From an uncultured Collinsella sp. (GTDB lineage: Bacteria; Actinomycetota; Coriobacteriia; Coriobacteriales; Coriobacteriaceae): 37,375 bases of DNA. Below, in pieces: positions 15,290 to 22,914 of this stretch. The position numbers and the translations under genes were made by a program. The stretch lies in the NCBI GenBank assembly GCA_905209455.1, contig CAJLTA010000021.1, positions 1 to 37,375 on the forward strand. Reading direction: 5' to 3'. Every line of letters begins with the position of its first letter. Position 1 is the first letter of the stretch. A model generated the notes under the pieces. It did no database searches. It was given only the letters and a program-made list of their open reading frames with translations, and was not told where the DNA came from.

Positions 15290-16339
15290 CTAGTACACCA
15301 TGCCCATGGCGTCCTGAACCTCTGCCAGGGTCTGATCGGCGATCTCGTTGGCGCGACGGTTGCCCTCGTGCAGGACGTCCTTCACATAGTCCAGATCGTT
15401 CTCGTAGCGCTGGCGACGCTCGCGGATCGGTGCGAAGTACTCGTTGACGGCCTCGGTCACGTACTTCTTGAGCTGGCCGGAGCCGCCCATGCCGATCTCC
15501 TCGGCAATCTCGACCTCGGAGCGACCGGTGCAGATGGCGGCTGTCGAAAGCAGGCCGGACACGCCGGGGCGGTTTTCGGGGTCGAACGTGATCATGCGCT
15601 CGGAGTCGGTCTGGCTCTTCTTGATGCGTTTGGCCGTCTCCTCGGCGGTCATCGAGATATTGATGGCGTTGCCGTAGCTCTTGCTCATCTTGCGACCGTC
15701 AAGGCCGGGAAGCAGCGGGGTCTCGGACAGCAATGCGTCGACCTCGGGAAATACCTTGCCGTAGCGGTTGTTAAAGCGGCGGGCGATGGTGCGGGTGAGC
15801 TCGATGTGCGGCAGCTGGTCGCGACCGACGGGCACGACGTTGCCCTTGCAGAACAGAATGTCGCAGGCCTGGTGCACCGGGTAGGTGAGCAGAAGACCGG
15901 TGAGCTCGTGGCCCGAGGCCTCCATCTCGGCCTTGACGGTGGGGTTGCGCGCCAGCTCGGCCTCGGACACCAGCGACAGGAACGGCAGCATGAGCTGGTT
16001 TGCTGCGGGCACGGCGGAGTGCGCGTAGATCATGGTCTTGTCGGGGTCGATACCGCAGGCAAGGTAGTCCATGACCATGTTGTACACGTTGTCCTGGATG
16101 TGCTCGGTCGTGTCGCGGTCGGTGATGACCTGGTAGTCGGCGATGAGCACGTTGGTCTTGGCGCCCATGTTCTGCAGCTCAACGCGGCCCTTGAGGGTGC
16201 CAAAGTAGTGGCCCAGGTGCAGGCGGCCGGTGGGGCGGTCGCCGGTGAGCATGGTGAACTTCTCGGGCGTCTTGGCCAGGCCCTCGCGAATGGCGTTGCT
16301 CTTTTGCAGCGCGACTTCGTAGCTGTTCTCGTTTGGCAT
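15290..16339 (-). CDS. trpS: Tryptophanyl-tRNA synthetase
   Basis: This class I synthetase charges tRNA-Trp with tryptophan. The 349-residue length is normal. The HIGH-type motif is HLGH at 41-44 within GDRPTGRLHLGHYFG, and the KMSKS motif is at 217-221 in GRKMSKSYG. GRDQLPHIELTR, typical of the dimeric bacterial enzyme, is at about 172-183. I place the start at 16339, where TAGGAGC lies just before ATG; a longer frame upstream to 16444 has no ribosome site and low-complexity sequence. It is downstream of the wecA/tagO-like gene on the same strand. The 170-base gap between them shows no T-box consensus and no feature I can name. A terminator follows at 15227-15256. Confidence 0.97.
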   Translation of the reverse strand: MPNENSYEVALQKSNAIREGLAKTPEKFTMLTGDRPTGRLHLGHYFGTLKGRVELQNMGAKTNVLIADYQVITDRDTTEHIQDNVYNMVMDYLACGIDPDKTMIYAHSAVPAANQLMLPFLSLVSEAELARNPTVKAEMEASGHELTGLLLTYPVHQACDILFCKGNVVPVGRDQLPHIELTRTIARRFNNRYGKVFPEVDALLSETPLLPGLDGRKMSKSYGNAINISMTAEETAKRIKKSQTDSERMITFDPENRPGVSGLLSTAAICTGRSEVEIAEEIGMGGSGQLKKYVTEAVNEYFAPIRERRQRYENDLDYVKDVLHEGNRRANEIADQTLAEVQDAMGMVY

Positions 16340-16509
16340 GATTGCTCCTAACGTATGTTCATGGGTCAAGATGATAACGCGTTTATTGGAGGGGTGGTGC
16401 GTAAGTAGGCGAGGGGCGGGAGAGGGGCGCGCGTGGTGCGGCATGTGCGATGGGTGCGGCGCGGCCGCGCTTGGCTAACGGTGCCTTGGCACATCCTCGG
16501 CAGCTTGCC

Positions 16510-17709
16510 CTAGAGCTTGTGGTGGCGCTCTTCTTTGCGCTCCTCGGCTGCCTGCTCCTCCTGCTTAAAAGCGGGGTCGTCGGGGGTGACCAGCTCGTCC
16601 TCGTGCGTGCGCTTGTTGTAATGGTGGCGCAGTACGGGCTCAAACAGATGTAGATGCTTGGCAAAGGCCGCCGAGCCAATGGCGAGCACGGTAAAGATGA
16701 GCACGCGCATGGGCACCTCGACCTGGTTAATCGCGGCGGCGCCGGCCGAAAGCATAATGCACCAGGCATAGATGAGCAGCACAGCCTGTTTTTGGTTGTA
16801 GCCTTCTTGGATCAGGCGGTGGTGGATGTGGCCTTTGTCGGCCTGCCCGATGCTAATGTGGGCGCGCTTGCGGCGCACAATGGCGCTAAACGTGTCGATG
16901 ATGGGCACGCCGGCAACGATGAGCGGGATGATGAGCGAGGTGAGCGCGGCGGTGCGGCTCACGTTGAGCAGCGAGATGGAGCCCAGCGCAAAGCCCAGAA
17001 GCAGCGACCCCGAGTCGCCCAAGAAGATGCTTGCGGGGTTGAAGTTGTAGCGCAAAAAGGCCAGACAGGCGCCAAAGAGCGCAATGGAGAGCGCGGCGGC
17101 GTCGATGCGGCCCGAGAGAACGGCCATCGAAAACATGGTGAACGACGCGATGCCGCAGATACCCGTCGCCAGGCCGTCAAGGCCGTCGATGAGGTTAATG
17201 ATGTTGGTGAATGCCACCAGATAGAACACGGTGATGGGGTAGGCGAGCCATCCGAGCATGATTTCGCCGGGGGCAAACGGGTTGACGATGACGCCGATTT
17301 TTAGGCCGCCCATGCAGGCGATAAGCGCGGCGAGGACCTGTCCGGCCAGCTTTTGCTTGGGCTTGAGCTGGAAGACGTCGTCGATAGCGCCGGTCGCAAA
17401 GATGACGGTAAAGGAGAGCGCCAGCATGGGATAGCTAATGTGAAGGCGCGGGTGCGGCACCAAAACGGGCGGCCAGCCCAGGTACCAGGTGCCTAGGATT
17501 TGCACAATGCAGGCAACGACCAGGCCCAAAAACACCGCCGTTCCGCCCAAACGCGGGATGGGCTTGGTGTTGATGCGGCGCTTAGAAGGATAGTCGACGG
17601 CATCGAGCTTAATTGCCAAGCGCTTGACCAGGGGCACCGCGAGGAAGGTCGTGATAAAGGCCGCCGCTGCCACGCATAGGTACGGTATGTAGCTCGGGGA
17701 TGAAGCCAT
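16510..17709 (-). CDS. Undecaprenyl-phosphate N-acetylhexosamine-1-phosphate transferase (WecA/TagO/MraY superfamily)
   Basis: This integral membrane enzyme transfers GlcNAc-1-phosphate (or a similar sugar) from UDP-sugar to undecaprenyl phosphate and so starts a cell-surface glycan. The 399-residue form has about eleven hydrophobic helices. The superfamily motifs are KRRINTKPIPRLGGTAVF (about 43-60), the metal-binding GAIDDVFQLKPKQKL, and NIINLIDGLDGLATGI, followed by NPASIFLGDSGSLLLGF. KGHIHHRLI is the conserved His-rich loop. The tail of about 40 residues is charged. The start is uncertain: ATG at 17709 opens directly into the first helix, but no clear Shine-Dalgarno is visible and the frame is open to 17835. 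It could serve teichoic-acid-like or capsule synthesis and pair with the flippase 9 kb away. Confidence 0.9.
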   Translation of the reverse strand: MASSPSYIPYLCVAAAAFITTFLAVPLVKRLAIKLDAVDYPSKRRINTKPIPRLGGTAVFLGLVVACIVQILGTWYLGWPPVLVPHPRLHISYPMLALSFTVIFATGAIDDVFQLKPKQKLAGQVLAALIACMGGLKIGVIVNPFAPGEIMLGWLAYPITVFYLVAFTNIINLIDGLDGLATGICGIASFTMFSMAVLSGRIDAAALSIALFGACLAFLRYNFNPASIFLGDSGSLLLGFALGSISLLNVSRTAALTSLIIPLIVAGVPIIDTFSAIVRRKRAHISIGQADKGHIHHRLIQEGYNQKQAVLLIYAWCIMLSAGAAAINQVEVPMRVLIFTVLAIGSAAFAKHLHLFEPVLRHHYNKRTHEDELVTPDDPAFKQEEQAAEERKEERHHKL

Positions 17710-17944
17710 GAATCTAAAAACCGCCAAGCGTCGAAGGAAAAGGTCAAAGGTTGCTACGCGGAAATGGCATAGCTGTCCCATGATACTCGACCGAGGGGGG
17801 TGCGGAGGTTTGCACCGTGCGATTATCACGCGCATACCAGATATTGGGATGTTGTCGATGGCTTGTCGGGATGCCGGCGGGGATCCATATGGACTGTAAT
17901 GGTGATTTTCGGCAAAAGAAAACCACCCCCCACGTTACGAAAAT

Positions 17945-18097
17945 GAACCCACCTAAAACAGGTGGGTGCCCTCATCGACTGTTCCAGCGTCCTTAACAAC
18001 GAAGGATACCTGTACTAGGTACGACTGTGTGGGCTCCCTAAATAAACGCGACGGTTCACCCAGTTGCTCCGCGGGGGGCGGAATACCTACATCATAA
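17945..18097 (-). ncRNA. Candidate small structured RNA, possibly 6S-like
   Basis: On the minus strand a promoter is followed by about 150 non-coding bases that fold well. GCCC (within GGGAGCCCACAC, about 18030-18040) pairs with GGGC (about 17967-17972). This encloses the hairpins TACCT/AGGTA (about 18008-18022) and TCCTT/AAGGA (about 17990-18006). It ends in a terminator stem ACCCACCT/AGGTGGGT (about 17947-17968) followed by TCATTTTCG. The size, single closing helix, own promoter and terminator fit a stand-alone regulatory RNA. The flanking GGGAGCCC and GAGGGCACCCACC segments remind me of 6S RNA, but I could not test that. The alternative is a leader with no gene behind it. Confidence 0.4.
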
Positions 18098-18103
18098 AGC
18101 GGC

Positions 18104-18150
18104 ACTTTATCGATTCCAGTCTTGACATTACAAAAATCGTGTCGGACGAT
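18104..18150. promoter_or_regulatory. Overlapping divergent promoters (candidate RNA minus, radical SAM gene plus)
   Basis: Minus strand: TTGTAA (18133-18128) with TAAAGT (18109-18104), spacing 18. Plus strand: a perfect TTGACA (18122-18127) with the weak -10 GACGAT (18145-18150), spacing 17. The plus -35 box lies inside the minus spacer, so the two promoters probably compete for polymerase. GACGGAGCCGTC (about 18165-18176) is a 12-base palindrome in the plus leader. Confidence 0.5.
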
Positions 18151-18234
18151 TACGGCGCCTTAGGGACGGAGCCGTCTACCCGGTCTGGCCCTTTACGTTT
18201 GAGCTGCTGAATCGTTGTTTTGGAGCATTTTTTT

Positions 18235-19173
18235 ATGCCGATGTCGTTGACCGAACTTTTTTCGCCCGCCTGCCATTTGTGTCCGCGCCGTTGCGGTGCG
18301 GCGCGCGATGAGGGCGCGCGCGGCGTATGCGGTGCCGACGACTCGCTTAAGGTCGCTCGCGCGGCGCTTCATATGTGGGAGGAGCCGCCTATCTCGGGCG
18401 AGGCCGGTTCGGGCACGATCTTCTTTAGCGGTTGCTCGCTTAAATGTATCTACTGCCAGAACCACGAGATCTCGACCAGCAATTTTGGCCTTGAGATTTC
18501 GTCTGAGCGTCTGGTCGAGATTATGCTGGAACTGCAGGACCAGGGTGCCAACAACATCAATTTGGTGACGGCGACGCACTATGCGCACCTGTTGCCTGCC
18601 GCGATTGCCGCGGCACGGGCGCGCGGGCTGGTCATCCCGATCGTCTACAACACGAGTGGTTACGAGCGTGCGAGTGCCGTGGCGGCGCTGGGCGACCTGG
18701 TCGATGTGTGGCTCACCGACTTTAAATATGCCGATGCCGGGCTTGCGCAGTCGCTTTCTCATATTAAGGACTACCCGCGCGTGGCCGTGTCGGGTCTGGC
18801 CCAGATGGCGCGCGAGATCGAGCGCCGCGGGGGAGAGTTGGTGGACGAGGGCGGGCTCATGAAGCGCGGCATCATCGTGCGCCACCTGGTGCTTCCGGGG
18901 CATGCGGACGATTCGTGTCGCGTACTGGACCTAGTGTGGCAGACGGTGGGCGATGTGCCGATCTCGGTCATGAACCAGTACACGCCCAATGCGCTTATGC
19001 GCGAGCAGGGCGGCGACTTGGCACGCGCCGTGACGCGCGAGGAGTACGAGCAGGTGCTCGACCATGCCGACGACCTGGGCTTTACGACGATGTTCTGGCA
19101 AGAGGGCGGCGCGGTAGACGAGAGCTTCACCCCGGCCTTCGACACCACCGGCGTCCTCACCAGCGCAAAGTAG
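18235..19173 (+). CDS. Radical SAM protein, PflA/PflX-like (COG1313)
   Basis: This is a predicted [4Fe-4S] radical S-adenosylmethionine enzyme of the group annotated as pyruvate-formate-lyase-activating-enzyme homologues. The 312 residues have an N-terminal cysteine cluster CHLCPRRCGA...GVCGA (about 13-37) and then the radical SAM motif FFSGCSLKCIYCQNHEIS (about 64-81), with the CxxxCxxC spacing. The DVWLTDFKY strand and the MNQYTPN segment toward the C-terminus are typical of COG1313. No glycyl-radical enzyme or obvious substrate protein is encoded nearby, so the target is unknown. I place the start at ATG 18235, with TGGAG nine bases upstream; a TTG at 18220 in frame overlaps that ribosome site. 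Confidence 0.87.
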   Translation: MPMSLTELFSPACHLCPRRCGAARDEGARGVCGADDSLKVARAALHMWEEPPISGEAGSGTIFFSGCSLKCIYCQNHEISTSNFGLEISSERLVEIMLELQDQGANNINLVTATHYAHLLPAAIAAARARGLVIPIVYNTSGYERASAVAALGDLVDVWLTDFKYADAGLAQSLSHIKDYPRVAVSGLAQMAREIERRGGELVDEGGLMKRGIIVRHLVLPGHADDSCRVLDLVWQTVGDVPISVMNQYTPNALMREQGGDLARAVTREEYEQVLDHADDLGFTTMFWQEGGAVDESFTPAFDTTGVLTSAK

Positions 19174-19181
19174 GACGTTCG

Positions 19182-19220
19182 TCGATGATTTTTCTGGGAC
19201 GGGGATTAAAAAATCATCGA
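19182..19220. repeat. GGGAC-loop palindrome after the radical SAM gene
   Basis: TCGATGATTTTT (19182-19193) pairs exactly with AAAAATCATCGA (19209-19220) around the loop CTGGGACGGGGATTA. No T tract follows, so it is a poor intrinsic terminator on its own. The GGGAC-containing loop links it in style to the other palindromes in the window. Confidence 0.75.
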
Positions 19221-19283
19221 GAGGATCGCCTGTTCGAAAAGTTGTCAAAATAGCCGCGCTCCAAAAAGACTGGTTATTGGGCG

Positions 19284-19311
19284 TTGACAGTTGGCGAGCC
19301 GTAGGTAAAAT
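19284..19311 (+). promoter_or_regulatory. Strong promoter of tRNA-Ala
   Basis: Consensus TTGACA (19284-19289) and TAAAAT (19306-19311) are separated by 16 bases. Transcription is predicted to start a few bases before the mature tRNA at 19325. Confidence 0.8.
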
Positions 19312-19324
19312 ATCGACTTGTCCT

Positions 19325-19397
19325 GGGGACGTAGCTCAGTTGGGAGAGCGCTGCCGTCGCATGGCAGAGGCCGAGGGTTCGACTCCCTTCGTCTCCA
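19325..19397 (+). tRNA. tRNA-Ala (CGC)
   Basis: The cloverleaf is complete. The acceptor GGGGACG pairs with CGTCTCC (one G-T pair), and the D-arm starts AGCTCAGTTGG. The anticodon stem CTGCC/GGCAG holds the loop GTCGCAT, giving anticodon CGC for GCG alanine codons. The T-arm has GGGTTCGACTCCC. The discriminator is A and CCA is not encoded (ACCC follows). Confidence 0.96.
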
Positions 19398-19411
19398 CCC
19401 TTGGATTTGAT

Positions 19412-19443
19412 AAGCCGCTGACATTGTGTCGGCGGCTTTTTTT
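19412..19443 (+). terminator. Terminator after tRNA-Ala
   Basis: AAGCCGCTGACA (19412-19423) pairs with TGTCGGCGGCTT (19427-19438) with one wobble, followed by a run of seven T residues. It ends only 18 bases before the next start codon, so read-through from the tRNA promoter could supply some mRNA for the small membrane protein. Confidence 0.85.
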
Positions 19444-19461
19444 AAAAGAAAGGGCTATACC

Positions 19462-19920
19462 ATGGCCGAGCTTGAGTCCCAACCATTGTCCGACGAGGAG
19501 CGCGCTGAGTTGGAAGAGCTCCGCGCTGAGAAGGCCCGCCGCGAGGCTCGGGAAGAGGCCCGTCGCGAGCGTGAGGAGCTGGCTGCCCTGCGTGCCGAGC
19601 GTACGAAGGCCGAGGAGGCCGCCGCGAACGCCGCATCCGCATCGGCGCCCGCGCCCGCACCCAAGCCCGCTGCTGCGAAGCCTGCACCTGCCGCGCCCAA
19701 ACCTCAGCCTAAAAAGGCCGCCCGTCCCAAGTCCGTCGAGCCCAAGCCGAGCCGTGACGAGATGACCTTTGCCCAGCGCATGGTTACCTCCAAGGAGCCT
19801 ATGGGCGAGAACGAGATCCCTGGCATGGCGCCGGCTCAAAAAATCATCATTGTCCTTGCCCTCATCGCGTTTGTCATCTTTATGGGCTACACGATCCTGA
19901 CCAGCATGGGCCTGCTCTAA
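19462..19920 (+). CDS. Small tail-anchored-like membrane protein of unknown function
   Basis: I do not recognise this 152-residue protein. Residues 1-65 are strongly charged, Glu/Arg/Ala-rich and likely to form a coiled coil. Residues 66-105 are an Ala-Pro-Lys linker. A short conserved-looking segment FAQRMVTSKEPMGENEIPGMAPAQK follows, and then one hydrophobic helix IIIVLALIAFVIFMGYTILT near the C-terminus, with only a few residues beyond. The topology suggests a cytoplasmic coiled coil anchored by a C-terminal helix. The ATG at 19462 has AAGAAAGGG upstream; the frame is open to 19426 but that part overlaps the tRNA terminator. pncB begins 84 bases downstream on the same strand, so co-transcription is possible. 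Confidence 0.72.
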   Translation: MAELESQPLSDEERAELEELRAEKARREAREEARREREELAALRAERTKAEEAAANAASASAPAPAPKPAAAKPAPAAPKPQPKKAARPKSVEPKPSRDEMTFAQRMVTSKEPMGENEIPGMAPAQKIIIVLALIAFVIFMGYTILTSMGLL

Positions 19921-20004
19921 CCGACTCGCATCGGGCGTCATGTCCGCATGCTCTGCTCTCGTCCAACCCTCAAATTCTGCACCACACATCCGAAAGGTCG
20001 CCCC

Positions 20005-21510
20005 ATGGCTTTGACCGACATCTCGCATCCCACCGACATTGCAATGCTCACCGATCTGTACGAGCTCACTATGGCCCAGGGCCTGTGGGAGAGCGGCAAG
20101 GCCAATGAGCAGGGTTGTTTTACCGCGTTTTACCGCGACCATCCCTTTGGCAGCGCCTATGCCGTCATGTGTGGCACCGCCGAGCTGCCCGAGCTCGTCG
20201 AGAACCTGCGCTTTACGCCCGAGGATATCGACTACCTCGCCTCGCTTGAGGCCCCTGCCGGCGGCGCGATGTTCAAGTCCGCATTCCTCGACTACCTGCG
20301 CGATTTTCGTGCGCATGTAAACATCGACGCCGTGCCCGAGGGCGAGCTCGTCTTTCCGCGCGAGCCCATGGTGCGCGTCACCGGCCCCGCGCTGGAGTGC
20401 CAGCTGCTCGAGACGGCGCTGCTCAACATCGTCGGGTTCCAGACGCTTGTCGCCACCAAGACGGCGCGCGTGGTGCTGGCCGCCGATGGTCGCCCCGTCG
20501 CCGAGTTTGGCCTTCGCCGTGCCCAGGGTCCCGATGGCGGCTTGGCTGTTGCGCGCGCAAGCTATGTGGCCGGCTGCTCGTCCACGTCTAACGTGCTTGC
20601 AGGGCGCCGTTACGGCATCCCCGTCTTTGGCACACACGCGCACAGCTGGGTGATGAGCTTCGATTCCGAGCTCGAGGCCTTCCGTGCGTTTGCCAAGTCG
20701 AGCCCTAAGAACTGCACGCTGCTTATCGACACGTACGACGTGCGCGAGGGCTGCGAACATGCCATTACGGTTGCCAAGGAGATGGAGGCGGCGGGCGAGC
20801 GCCTGTCGGCCATTCGCATCGACTCGGGCGACCTGGCTAAGTTGTCCAAGTATGTCCGCGGCCGTTTTGACGCCGAGGGCCTGCCCTATGTGGGGATTTC
20901 GGTCTCCAACGACCTGGACGAGTACACGATCCAGTCACTGCTCGACCAGGGCGCGCCCATCGACAGCTTTGGCGTGGGTACCAAGCTCGCGACCTGCTAC
21001 GATCAGCCGGCGCTGGGCGGCGTGTATAAGCTTTCGGCCCGTCGTGCGAGCGATGCGGACCCGTGGACGCCGGTGGTGAAGCTCTCCGAGCAGCCCTACA
21101 AGCGCACGATTCCGGGCGTGCAGCGTGTGCGCCGCTATTACGACGGCTTTGGCGGCCCGGTCTGCGACATGATCTATGACGAGGATCATCTGGCGGGGGA
21201 GGGCGCCGCGCGCGGCAATACCCTCGTGGCCGTGAACGATGCCGCCCTGGTGACCGATGTGTCCGAACTTGAGTATCGCGAGCTGCTGGTGCCGATCGTG
21301 CGCGACGGCAGCGCGGTGGCTCCGCGTGAGAGCATCCAGGACGCGCGCGAGCGCTGTGTTTGGGCGCTCGATCATCTGGACGCAGCTTTCAAGCGCTTCC
21401 TGTACCCGCAGACCTATGTGGTGGGCATGGAGCAGGGCCTGGCTCAGGTGCGCGACGAGCTCGTGCGCAAGAATATGGCCGCGGCTTCTGCTTTTCCCTG
21501 GGCTCACTAA
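20005..21510 (+). CDS. pncB: Nicotinate phosphoribosyltransferase
   Basis: It makes nicotinate mononucleotide from nicotinate, PRPP and ATP in the NAD salvage pathway. The 501 residues begin with the family signature MLTDLYELTMAQGLW (about 14-28). FGLRRAQGPDGG, which binds the ring and phosphate, is at about 171-182, and GTHAHSW (about 211-217) carries the phosphorylatable His. The IRIDSGDLAKLS block (about 271-282) and FGVGTKLATC (about 326-335) line the PRPP site. The C-terminal domain has the usual extra length of the actinobacterial/firmicute type. The ATG at 20005 follows GAAAGG. proB starts 79 bases downstream on the same strand with no terminator, so a shared transcript is possible although the pathways differ. 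Confidence 0.94.
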   Translation: MALTDISHPTDIAMLTDLYELTMAQGLWESGKANEQGCFTAFYRDHPFGSAYAVMCGTAELPELVENLRFTPEDIDYLASLEAPAGGAMFKSAFLDYLRDFRAHVNIDAVPEGELVFPREPMVRVTGPALECQLLETALLNIVGFQTLVATKTARVVLAADGRPVAEFGLRRAQGPDGGLAVARASYVAGCSSTSNVLAGRRYGIPVFGTHAHSWVMSFDSELEAFRAFAKSSPKNCTLLIDTYDVREGCEHAITVAKEMEAAGERLSAIRIDSGDLAKLSKYVRGRFDAEGLPYVGISVSNDLDEYTIQSLLDQGAPIDSFGVGTKLATCYDQPALGGVYKLSARRASDADPWTPVVKLSEQPYKRTIPGVQRVRRYYDGFGGPVCDMIYDEDHLAGEGAARGNTLVAVNDAALVTDVSELEYRELLVPIVRDGSAVAPRESIQDARERCVWALDHLDAAFKRFLYPQTYVVGMEQGLAQVRDELVRKNMAAASAFPWAH

Positions 21511-21588
21511 TTCTTTGGGCGGTAGGGGCGAGTCACGCTCCCTTGGCCGCCGCTCGGCCGTTCGCTGAACAGTTGATTGGTTTGACGT

Positions 21589-22716
21589 ATGACGACTTCT
21601 TATAAAACGATGGTGGTAAAGATCGGTTCGTCCACGGTGGTGGGCGCCGATGGCAAGGTCAACCGCGCCTTTATCGGCGGACTTGCCGATCAAGCCGCAG
21701 CGCTGCGCAAGCTCGGCTGGCGTCTGGTCGTGGTGAGCTCGGGCGCTATTGCCTGTGGCTATCCCGTGCTGGGCTTCGACCGCAAGCCGGTCGGTGACCT
21801 GCCGAGCTTACAGGCTTGCGCCTCGGCCGGTCAGTGCATCATCTCGTCGGCCTACGACGAGGAGTTCCATGCGCGCGACCTGCTCACCTCGCTCGTGCTG
21901 CTCACGCGCCACGACACGGCCCGTCGCACGTCCTACCTGCATGCGCGCGACGCCCTGCTGCGCCTCGTGGAGCTTGGCGTGGTGCCGATCGTCAACGAGA
22001 ACGATACCGTTACCGTCGATGAGATCAAGTTTGGTGACAACGACACACTGGCGGCGCTTGTGAGCTGCCTGGTTTCTGCCGATCTGTGCGTGACGCTCTC
22101 GGACATCGATGGTCTCTATACTGCCAATCCGCACGAGGACCCGACGGCCGAGTTTGTTCCTGTCGTGCATAAGATCGATGCCAAGATTATTGCCTCGGCG
22201 GGCGATTCTTCCACATCGGTGGGCACGGGCGGCATGATTACCAAGATTCGCGCGAGCCGTATCCTGATGACGGCGGGCATTCAGAGCGTGATTTGCTCGG
22301 GCGAGGAGCCCGATGCGCTCGTGCGCCTCGCCCGCGGCGAGAGCGTGGGCACGCTGTTCGATCCGCCGGCGGAGCGTCTGGACATCGCACCCCGCAAGCT
22401 GTGGATCGCACTGGGCGACAAGGCGCACGGCTCGGTGACGGTCGATGATGGTGCCGCGAAGGCGCTGGTTAGCTGTGGCTCTTCCTTGCTTGCGGTGGGT
22501 ATTCGCGAGGTCGATGGCCAGTTTGCCGAGGGCGATGTGCTCGATGTGTGCGATCCGAGCGGTATGGTCGTCGCCCGCGGTATCGCTGAGGCCGATTCGG
22601 ACGTGCTGGAGCTTGCTGCCGGTCGCCGCCAGGACCAGATCGCCAGCAACCGCCTGCTGGCAGACCTGGCCGAGAAGCCGGCGATACACAGGGATAACCT
22701 AATCGTCTTCGCCTAA
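21589..22716 (+). CDS. proB: Glutamate 5-kinase with PUA domain
   Basis: It phosphorylates glutamate to gamma-glutamyl phosphate, the first step of proline synthesis and usually the feedback-controlled one. The 375 residues comprise an amino-acid-kinase domain (about 1-260) with VVKIGSSTVV at the start, VSSGAIACGYPVLGF, NENDTVTVDEIKFGDNDTLAA, and GTGGMITKIRASRILMTAGI. A PUA domain follows at about 280-360. No Shine-Dalgarno is evident before the ATG at 21589; an internal ATG at 21610 is the alternative. proA, its pathway partner, lies 1.7 kb downstream on the same strand, separated by a hydrolase gene on the other strand. A long-range hairpin follows the stop. Confidence 0.95.
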   Translation: MTTSYKTMVVKIGSSTVVGADGKVNRAFIGGLADQAAALRKLGWRLVVVSSGAIACGYPVLGFDRKPVGDLPSLQACASAGQCIISSAYDEEFHARDLLTSLVLLTRHDTARRTSYLHARDALLRLVELGVVPIVNENDTVTVDEIKFGDNDTLAALVSCLVSADLCVTLSDIDGLYTANPHEDPTAEFVPVVHKIDAKIIASAGDSSTSVGTGGMITKIRASRILMTAGIQSVICSGEEPDALVRLARGESVGTLFDPPAERLDIAPRKLWIALGDKAHGSVTVDDGAAKALVSCGSSLLAVGIREVDGQFAEGDVLDVCDPSGMVVARGIAEADSDVLELAAGRRQDQIASNRLLADLAEKPAIHRDNLIVFA

Positions 22717-22730
22717 CCAATTGACGCTGC

Positions 22731-22828
22731 AAACGCCCCTAAGCGGCAATCTGACGTTCAATCGTCGGGTATGACCAAAAGGTCAATGCCCTCCTCTTTC
22801 ACGTCACCTTGCTCGCTTAGGGGCGTTT
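22731..22828 (+). terminator. Long-range inverted repeat after proB
   Basis: AAACGCCCCTAAGCG (22731-22745) and its exact complement (22814-22828) close a 68-base loop. The loop contains its own perfect hairpin TGACCAAAAGGTCA (22772-22785). The right arm ends in GCGTTTTC, so it can serve as a terminator for proB. The large structured loop is unusual for a simple terminator and resembles the layout of elements A and B, although their core sequence is absent. Confidence 0.6.
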
Positions 22829-22861
22829 TCGCTTTCCGTCCTCTACCTGCGGCATTGTCGT

Positions 22862-22914
22862 TGCCGGCACTTGGGGACGTTCCTTTTGTGCCGGCAGGTG
22901 GGGACACTCCTTTG
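22862..22914. repeat. Partial copy of the composite palindrome array
   Basis: TGCCGGCAC (22862-22870) pairs with GTGCCGGCA (22888-22896) around TTGGGGACGTTCC. GGGGACACTCCTTTG follows, corresponding to the first half of the next module in the 10008-10145 array in the same order. The copy stops at the last codon of the minus-strand hydrolase (22915). Confidence 0.8.

Noticed and set aside
15069..15293. 74-codon plus-strand frame starting MKKPALLSLIR
   Set aside because: It crosses the strong hairpins at 15138-15179 and 15205-15226 and the trpS terminator, and has no clear ribosome site. A short leader peptide is not excluded but has no gene to control.
16340..16509. T-box or other tryptophan switch before trpS
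   Set aside because: The 170-base gap lacks a T-box consensus and any terminator-like hairpin with a T tract on the minus strand.
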